Shown piece by piece: positions 57,340 to 64,000 of a stretch of 64,000 nt of DNA. The notes beneath the pieces were generated by a model. The model did no database searches. It was given only the letters and a program-made list of their open reading frames with translations, and was not told the origin of the DNA. This DNA is from Vesta saturnalis (taxonomy: Eukaryota > Arthropoda > Insecta > Coleoptera > Lampyridae). The number at the start of each line of letters is the position of its first letter. The stretch's first letter is position 1. Both the position numbers and the translations under genes were made by a program. The stretch spans positions 1,518,001-1,582,000 of the forward strand of contig JARFJB010000664.1 in assembly GCA_036346205.1 (NCBI GenBank), in the 5' to 3' direction.

Positions 57340-58330
57340 GAATTAATTATGCTTCGCATCGAAATGCAGTAGTCGCTGCGGAAACATTTGCAACGTTATC
57401 CAGAGCGACAACGTAGTTTAAGGTTTTTTCAATTTATGGATAGAAATTTGTGTGAAGATGGTTCGTTAAATAAACCTAGACAAAATTATGGCTCAATGAG
57501 CATGAAGGAAATCTTACAAGTTGTGAAAATTCACATGATTTTTATAACGAACACTTAAATATTAAGTGTAAATTTTTTCATTAGGTACAAGACAATCCTT
57601 CTGTCTCAGCGAGGGAAGCTGCAGATCAGCTAGACTTACTACATCAAGTCGTTTGGAGATCACTCAAAAAACATAAGTATAGGCCTTACGCAATCCATGT
57701 TTCGCAAGTTTTTCATCCAGGAGACGGTTGTGAACGTGTAGCTTTTTGCACGTTTCTGATAAATCAGCTACAGAATAATCAAAATTTCCTTGATAATGTC
57801 ATATGGTCTGATGGGTGTTCACTACTGCAGGGATGTTTAACCGGCACAATGAGCATTAACGGTTAGTTGAGAACTCATCAGTTTCAAGAATGGTGACCGC
57901 GAATACGCGTTAGCCTTAATGTGTACGTTGGTTTTTTGGGCGATACAGTGATAGGTCCATTCATCTATGAAGAAAATGTATATTTTCTGCAGGATGTTTC
58001 TAACGGACTTTATGGACCACAATATTGCTCATCAGCGTTTAAATGCAGTCTGGTTCTAGCAAGATGGCGCCTCACCGCATACTAGAGATATTCGTCGGAA
58101 ATGTTCCCTAATCGAGTTATTCCTAATAACGGTAGCGTACACTGGGCAGCATTGTTGCCCGATCTGTCTCCTCTAGACTAGTATTTATGGGGCAATGAAA
58201 AATAAAATTTATAAAACGTTACCAGCTGATCTGAATGATCGCGGAAGTTTTTTTGTGTCAAAGTAATGGTGGAACTGTAAAATTTTTCGTTAAAACAACC
58301 GAACGTTGTTATCTTTAAGGCAGAACTATT
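57340..58330 (+). pseudogene. Mariner-like transposase with a probable intron
   Basis: Early part (57340-57480) reads AVVAAETFATLSRATT and LCEDGSLNKPRQNYGSMSMK. After a candidate intron (57523-57584) come VQDNPSVSAREAADQLDLL (helix-turn-helix), RSLKKHKYRPYAIHVSQVFH, DNVIWSDGCSLLQG (first Asp), VSLNVYVGFLGDTVIGPFIY, a stop beside QDGASPHTRD (second Asp) and WAALLPDLSPLD (third Asp) followed by YLWG. The WIGRGG block is not present. Stops at 57861, 57896 and 58057. Confidence 0.75.
57523..57584 (+). other. Candidate 62-nt intron in the transposase
   Basis: GTGAAAATTCACATG through TAAATTTTTTCATTAG has GT-AG borders and a pyrimidine-rich 3' end. Removal joins MKEILQV to VQDNPSVSAREAA in phase 0. 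Same length as the candidate at 21340-21401, but at a different position in the protein (before, not after, the second helix-turn-helix). Confidence 0.5.
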
Positions 58331-58940
58331 ATGTGTGATACACCATTGTATTCAGAAAAAAAACTTGATATAAAAAAGCAAATATCCGAAATGGCGCCCA
58401 TACGAAAAAATAATGTTGGATGTTGTTCCTTTTAGAAATTACAATGGCAGATTTAGATTCCTCATGAAAAAGTGCCTTCGTAATATTTTAGTTAAAAACC
58501 TCTAGCTTTAATGGTTCTTGCTTAAAAAAATGAAAACGTAAACCAAAATTTTCATTTTTTTTGCAATAATTCAAAAACAGAAGACGACAGCTCTAATTTT
58601 CTTTCAGATTATTGTTCAACATAAAAATGCGCAACTTTGGCCCTAATTTAACCGACTGTTTATCTCTAAAGATATGCGAGATCCCCATGCAGGCACTCGA
58701 AAAACGAACACCCTGTATAGGTCCACCAAGCATCGTAAAAAAACTACTTGCTCAGCACAGTGATATACTTAAATTTCACGCATAAAATGTAGATGGTACG
58801 AAACTTTTGGTTAACAAAAATTATTTAAATCATACATAGGTCACACCAAGCAACGTTAAAAAAGCTACTTGCTTAGCACTGTGGTATACTTAAATTAGCG
58901 CGTAACATATAGATCGTACGAGGTTAATAAAATTATAAGC

Positions 58941-60751
58941 ATGTAAACATTTTTTTATCTTTAAACGTATTAACACTTTTTTTTTATTTTCAGGTAAGTC
59001 AACGTTTATAACTTTGTCAAATAAAAAGGTAAGGTTTTATTTAAAAAAAAAGAATTAAAAAATAAATTCTAATTTAATACTTTATGAACATTTTTTACTA
59101 TCATGTAATTTATTAATCAATGTTTGTACTGACATTTATGTGCAATTTTACGCTACACTTATTTTCTCAATTCTTACTTTGAAATTTTATGATACTATTA
59201 TTTCAGTTTATACCTTTTTCATCCCTTAATAGATTTCTATTGTACTAATAGAAGTTATTTTTCGCTATTCAATTTTTTTTAAAGATGTTTGAAAAAGTAT
59301 AGAGAGTAATGGTGGTTGTATATTCAAATTTGCAATCACATAACAGAATTTTTCAATTCCCTTTGAAAAGTTTCGGTGAAGTCCTAACGGGGTCATAGTT
59401 CGTGATAAAAAGATCGTGCACTCTAAGATAAAAAATACTTTGAAAAGAGCTTTAAAAAATAGCGGCCATTTTGTAACAAACCCTTTAGTTTGCTGAACGC
59501 ACTGATTCTGCAGACTTCGTATGATATATGACCCTTTTAACCGAATAAAAGTCTACCCTTTACTTTGCTGTTTCCCGACAAAAATGACAAGGTCATTTTT
59601 TATCCACCGCCACAAATGTTTTCAAGTGTTAAAATAAAACTATACGACAATGAAGACATTTTCTTTCAGAATTGCGGTCATATAACTCAACTTCGTTATT
59701 TCAAAATTAATTAATAACAAGCATAACCTGGCCTTTTTCTTTCTAGAACTAATAAATCGGTGAAAGTCACTATTTTTAATTTTCTTAGAGTTTAGTTTTA
59801 CGGCGATATTGTGACAATTTTTTCTTAAAACTGAGTCGTGTTTATGAAATGCCATTCTATAACGAAAATCGCGAAGCGTTAAGAAAACACCGATCGAGCT
59901 ACTTCAGATGGGAATAAATCGAGATTGAAGTTTTGAAACACAAACACTTGCAACTTGTCTTGAAAAGGGTGAGCAAAAGCAAAATGTAATAAAAATAGTA
60001 GCAAGCAAAAACATTTTCTTGTGATGTTTCTTGGTTTGTGCGCGTCATTGGAAAATGCACAGACAGTTTGGATGACGCGATGTTACAACCACTTCGTATG
60101 GAATATCAAAAATCGACATATTCAACATAGGGATTCGCTCATGTTCAACGTACAAAATTCTGTTTATATTCCGAAACGAAATCATACGGATATGTGATAA
60201 ACTAGAAGGTATATTGTTTTATATTTTTATATTCTTTCTCAATGCCTGATTGATTCAAAATAATATCGTGCCTGGTCGATATTCTATGTCAGGTTTCGAT
60301 AAAAACATCACTGTATAATCATGTTAACAAAACAATCACAATCAGATAGATATTTATTTTATTAAATCCGTAAATGAAACCTTCAATTTTGGTCTATATT
60401 AATAAAACCTGTCTGTTTTATGCTGAATGAACGAGTGAGATCGTATCGACATACTCACTCTATTATTTGAACCTCATTTTAATTTACAGCGATTGCTTGG
60501 TAAAGGTATCCGAAGCGTTTATAGTTGAAATTCGTATGCGCAGACTTGTGAATTTTCTGAAATTTATTGTCTACGTAGCATTACTTTAATGTCTACTAAT
60601 TTAAAAATGATATAAAACGCAATGAAAAAGTGATAAATCCTCTATATAGTTATGTATGCAACAGTTGACAATATGTAAGCGAGCGTGACCCAAAATGATC
60701 CCTAAAGTTATTTTTGTTAGCAGTAATATCTTTTAGAAGTGTTTAAATTAG
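58941..60751. other. No recognisable feature
   Basis: A+T-rich DNA with no motif, terminal repeat or RNA structure that I can support. Confidence 0.5.
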
Positions 60752-60954
60752 TTAATAGCTGATTTACACGGGTAGAGTGTTTAGTAGAGTAGAGTAGCGT
60801 ACTCTACCAGAAGTGGTAGAGTAACCGTTCACACGATTAGCAGAGTATCCCAGTACTAATGCTGTTTATGTTTGTCGCACAGGAAAGTAATCAGTAAAAA
60901 AAAGAAAATTTTTCAATATTGTTTAGCGGGGTTTCAAGAGCTCTGATAAAGAAA

Positions 60955-62456
60955 ATGGTAGAAGCTGTTCAAGATGAGTATAAGAATTGTGTGGGTAAGA
61001 GAATGGCTTAGAAGAAAGGAGTCACACTTCTGCTGAAAGAGTTAGCTTCAGAAGATGCGTTGGAATATAAAAGTTGTCTTAGAATAATGCCATAGAAATC
61101 CGAAGTGCTGTTGGGCATGGTTAAAGGTCAAATCCAAAAGCAACACACCGTAATGAGGGACGCAGTAGATGCGAAAGTGAAACTCCAAGCCACACTGAAT
61201 TTTTAAGCTACCGGGAACAGCTACCAAAGCCTATCTCATTTCCTTCGAGTTTCAAAGCTTTCAAAATTTATTCCGGAGGTGTGTGATGCCATATCCAAGT
61301 GTACACTACAATAATTTATCATTACACATTTTTTTTTACAAATAGGTGTATTTATTATTTTATGGTTATAAAAAATTTAGTCGCTAAAAATTACATTTCT
61401 AGTAGGTCCGAGAAACAATGTTCGATAATTGAACTTTGTACCGGAGGATCCGGTGTTGCTGTTATTAGCACTTTCAATATAGCTTGAGGTAGAATAAGTT
61501 GAATAACCAGAATGGTGCAAAGTACTCGCATCTTGCGAATCGCTTCTATAATTGTAACTTTCGTTTTGAGGAATAATAAGTATGCTTCATTATTGTCAGC
61601 GGATTGAGCATTCAACCTGTAAATTCATTCTGGGCCATAAGTGTCTCCATTTTTTCAAACTAGCTTCAACAGAACTTGCAAATGCATCCTGAGTTTTCAT
61701 TAAAAGATCCGCTTACATCTTTTAGCTGTTGTACTGCCTTCGTTAAGTTGCCTAATCTATTTCGTTTGGCTGATGGAGGCTTTTCTCTTAATGTAGTGTA
61801 CAATGCCGATTTTATGCCGATTGGTGCTGTAGTTAAATCATTCACAGTACTTTCTTCCTCCTCTTCTTCCTTGTCTGAAATGTGTGAAATGTTTGTTTCC
61901 TAAAACAAAATAACATATATTTTCAGGTGCCGTCAAGAGATAAGTGGGAAGCTATTGCCCAGTGCTTCGATAATTAATGGAACCTCCCAAATTGCTGTGG
62001 AGCCATTGATGTAAAGCATATATTAATAAAGGCTTCCCTATGGGGGCAATGAATACTTTAATTACAAGGGACAAAACAGCATTGTACTTTTTTAGAAACT
62101 CTGGATTATACGAAGACTTAGAGAACAATCTACTCCCTAATGGACTGTTCATTGTTGATGATACATCCCCGCTTACAACGTACGTTATGAAGCCATATTC
62201 CCGATACAGAAGACGTCTTTTTATAAGTGAACAACTATTCAACTACCGTTTGAGTAGGGTGAGAAGAATTTCTGAGAATGCGTTTAGAATTTTAGTAACT
62301 CGTTTCCGGGTATTCGAAACAGCGTTATCCGTAAATACAGAAACAGTAAACAAAATAGTAAATGCAGCATGTACCCTGCACAACTGGTTAATAAAACCAA
62401 GTCCACGTTCATATTTGCAAACTGGTAATGTTAAAGTAAAATTTCTGGTGCTGTAG
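60955..62456 (+). pseudogene. Harbinger DDE nuclease (transposase), two exons
   Basis: Exon 1 (about 60955-61320): REWLRRKGVTLLLKELASED, ALEYKSCLRIMP, SEVLLGMVKGQIQKQHTVMR, ATGNSYQSLSHFLRVSK and KFIPEVCDAI. Exon 2 starts at 61927 after ATATATTTTCAG: VPSRDKWEAIAQCFDN, LPNCCGAIDVKH (first Asp, GAIDGKH type). The middle block with the second Asp is eroded. Then VDDTSPLTTYVMKPY (third Asp region), FNYRLSRVRRISENAFRIL, TRFRVFETALS and IVNAACTLHNWL. It carries stops near 61095 and 61975. Cuts at TWA sites together with the MADF protein. Confidence 0.85.
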
Positions 62457-63530
62457 AGATTGTTCCAGGACAATGGTGAATTACGAAACATTGAACCGTA
62501 TGTTGGAAGAAGATCACAGCCATGTCAAAAAAGATGAGGGATCATTTTAGGACTATTATAACAATGAGGGGGTTGTTCCTTGGCAATACAAGAATGGTTT
62601 TAAAATTAATACCTGGGACACCCTGTATACTACTTGTAGACCAGTCATTTTAGGCCACCTTTTTATTTTTTTTTTATCTGTTGGTATATGTATCATTTTA
62701 TCGATGGACGGGAAAAACATAGTATTTAATAGAGATCAAAGTAGTTCGTAACTCCCGGAGGAAGTTATGGAAGCCATAACTCCCGCCGGGAGGTAAAGTT
62801 AAGTGATGCAACTTAACTCTAGTTAGCTTTCTATCAGTAACGTTGTCTGAAAATGGGGTTTACGTTGGCAACACTTTGACAGTCAAGTCAAAAAATAAAA
62901 CAAAAAGTTGAAGAATAAGAAGAAGAAGAAACTTATAAAAGTAATTTTAAATATAAAAAATCGTTTTGAAAATATGTTGTTTTTGTTTATGATGTCTAAA
63001 AAAAATAACAGGTATCTATGTTTATGTTTTAATAATGTCTACAAAAAACTACTTGTTTATGGAATGCTTTAATAATTTCCAAAAAAAATATTTTGTCCGT
63101 GTTATGTTTACTTGACTTGTTTATATTATGTTCTTTATTTGTGTAATTTTCTTCCGTCCATAGATAAAATAATGTATGCACCACAGAAGTAAAGTTGAAT
63201 TAATCCTACGCGCATTTACTCCCTTGGTGCATAAATAACTTTGATGTATATTACATATTAAAATTAAATACTTACCACATGACCTTTAGTTTTCTTGTTT
63301 CCTTTTGCATTTGTTAAGAAAGAGTTCATGAGAGAAGACCATTTTAAACTTGGATCGTAGATATCTTACGCACATACCCCAGATTTAATTAATTTCTTTA
63401 TCTTCATACATTCTTGTTTATAGGTGCATCTTAAATTTTTAATCTCACACCGAAGCCGAGTTTTCCAAGATTTTGCACAATTTCACATTCCGCTGCCTAT
63501 CTCATGATTTCATTTCTGTAAGATTTGCTA
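61390..63530 (-). pseudogene. Harbinger MADF/Myb-like partner protein, two exons
   Basis: Exon 1 (about 63530-63276): SWKTRLRCEIKNLRCTYKQE, CMKIKKLIKSGVCA, a stop, YDPSLKWSSLMNSFL, ending at a consensus donor (GTAAGTATTT, minus strand from 63275). Exon 2 from 61899 after TATTTTGTTTTAG: an acidic run SDKEEEEEES, then GIKSALYTTL, LTKAVQQLKDVSGSF, DAFASSVEASL and a Ser/Thr/Tyr-rich tail to about 61390. The 1.38-kb intron contains the second exon of the nuclease on the other strand. Same organisation as at 12393-13900. Confidence 0.75.
61896..61930. promoter_or_regulatory. Back-to-back splice acceptors of Harbinger 2
   Basis: Minus strand TTATTTTGTTTTAG ends at 61900 (exon from 61899). Plus strand AACATATATTTTCAG ends at 61926 (exon from 61927). 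Only 27 bp separate the two oppositely oriented exons. Confidence 0.65.
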
Positions 63531-63689
63531 CTTAATTCCATAAACATTCGTTTTCAGCGTACAAAGTTACGAGTTCAAATGTATCATCCTCCGTGCACCT
63601 TATGTTTGTTATTTACAATATTAAAAAAATATCTAACAAAAACGAAAAAGTTAATACAAATGTCTTGCGTAACATGTAAAACTGTACTG

Positions 63690-63905
63690 TACGCAGTCAC
63701 TCTACTCTACTGAAAAACATGCGTTTACACGGGTATAGTGGGGAGACTAGTAGAGCGTCTCGAGGTGAAGGGGGTAAGTAGAGCTACTTTGCCATACGTG
63801 CGAAATACTGTACTCTACCAGCAAACCAGTACTCTACTGCAAACTGTGCTCTACTGATATTTTTGCCAGGTTTCTACGGGTAGAGTTACTCTATCCAGTG
63901 TAAAT
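63690..63905. promoter_or_regulatory. Subterminal ACTCTAC motif cluster of Harbinger 2
   Basis: ACTCTACT, TACTCTACC, GTAGAGT and close variants occur about ten times at the right end, and about six times at 60773-60840 at the left end, in both orientations. Clusters at both ends of a Harbinger are plausible binding sites for its MADF/Myb protein. Confidence 0.5.
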
Positions 63906-64000
63906 CAGCCATTACTTTAGTGTGTTAGTTGCAATTAAATTCATTGGTATTGGTTTAATCTTCAATTTGGCCATAGATTTGATGATTGAAGTTTGAAAAT

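Larger units (their letters stand above)
57225..58715 (+). mobile_element. Mariner-like element inserted in the tandem array
   Basis: Ends CAGGATGTCCGTTTTTCGAG (57225) and the inverted CTCGAAAAACGAACACCCTG (to 58715), flanked by TA at 57223-57224 and 58716-58717. The inverted repeats are about 35 bp, much shorter than those of the other WIGRGG-related copies. 1.49 kb. Confidence 0.9.
57094..58940. repeat. 123-bp tandem array of three units, split by a mariner-like element
   Basis: Unit: AAATCATA, CCAAGCAACGTTAAAAA, CTACTTGCTCAGCA, TTAAATTTCACGCAT, TCGTACGAAACTTTTGGTTA. Unit 1 is 57094-57216. Unit 2 starts at 57217 and continues after the insertion at 58718-58828. Unit 3 is 58829-58940, decaying at its end. 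Confidence 0.85.
60755..63911 (+). mobile_element. PIF/Harbinger element 2, compact copy
   Basis: Left end ATAGCTGATTTACACGGGTA (60755) and right end, in reverse TGGCTGATTTACACTGG (63911), with TTA on both outer sides (60752-60754 and 63912-63914), the 3-bp TWA duplication of the superfamily. Subterminal regions at both ends are crowded with GTAGAGT/ACTCTAC motifs (60773-60835 and 63690-63900). The interior carries a plus-strand nuclease and a minus-strand MADF gene with interleaved exons. 3.16 kb, a normal Harbinger size. Confidence 0.88.

Noticed and set aside
1..64000. CRISPR array, operons, ribosome-binding sites or prokaryotic replication features
   Set aside because: The sequence is eukaryotic by content (introns, mariner, Harbinger, P-type, LINE and SINE elements); no regular short-spaced repeats with unique spacers are present.

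Overview
The window reads as A+T-rich non-coding DNA from an arthropod, most probably an insect. No host gene could be recognised. Nearly everything identifiable is a decayed transposable element: a Penelope-like retroelement, a non-LTR retrotransposon, a tRNA-derived SINE, two PIF/Harbinger elements, two pogo-like elements, a classical mariner, eight further mariner-like (IS630/Tc1/mariner) transposase copies, a P-element-like transposase, a hAT-type MITE and several fold-back elements. Every transposase and polymerase carries frameshifts, stops or deletions, so I annotate them as pseudogenes.

Layout. 1-1.7 kb: rearranged Penelope-like element with a possible hammerhead motif. 1.9-8 kb: diverged tandem repeats and a minus-strand SINE. 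8-12 kb: nothing recognised except a hAT-type MITE. 12.1-23.2 kb: one Harbinger element whose two ends lie 11 kb apart because mariner-like elements have inserted into it. 23.3-26 kb: a SINE split by a mariner-like element. 27.6-35.9 kb: a three-layer nest, a pogo-like element containing a second pogo-like element containing a LINE. 36.6-42 kb: classical mariner, a deletion derivative, another mariner-like copy, a MITE and a large palindrome, separated by TA microsatellites. 42.4-47.3 kb: a repeat field and a mariner-like element with 550-bp inverted ends. 47.5-56 kb: a THAP-domain fragment and, 7 kb downstream on the same strand, a P-element-like transposase body, with unexplained strand-biased sequence between. 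57-59 kb: a mariner-like element inside a tandem array. 60.75-63.9 kb: a second, compact Harbinger element.

The most interesting observation is the gene architecture of the two Harbinger copies. The DDE nuclease gene and the MADF/Myb-like partner gene lie on opposite strands, and the second exon of each lies inside the intron of the other. The two second exons are head to head, with back-to-back splice acceptors 27 bp apart in one copy and 48 bp apart in the other. Because the arrangement is seen in two diverged copies, it is probably the ancestral structure of the family.

Two mariner-like copies seem to carry tiny introns of 62 nt and one pogo-like copy an intron of 56 nt. Two mariner-like copies have lost the 3' half of the transposase to an inverted duplication of the 5' end. 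All family assignments rest on motifs read by eye; no search was run.
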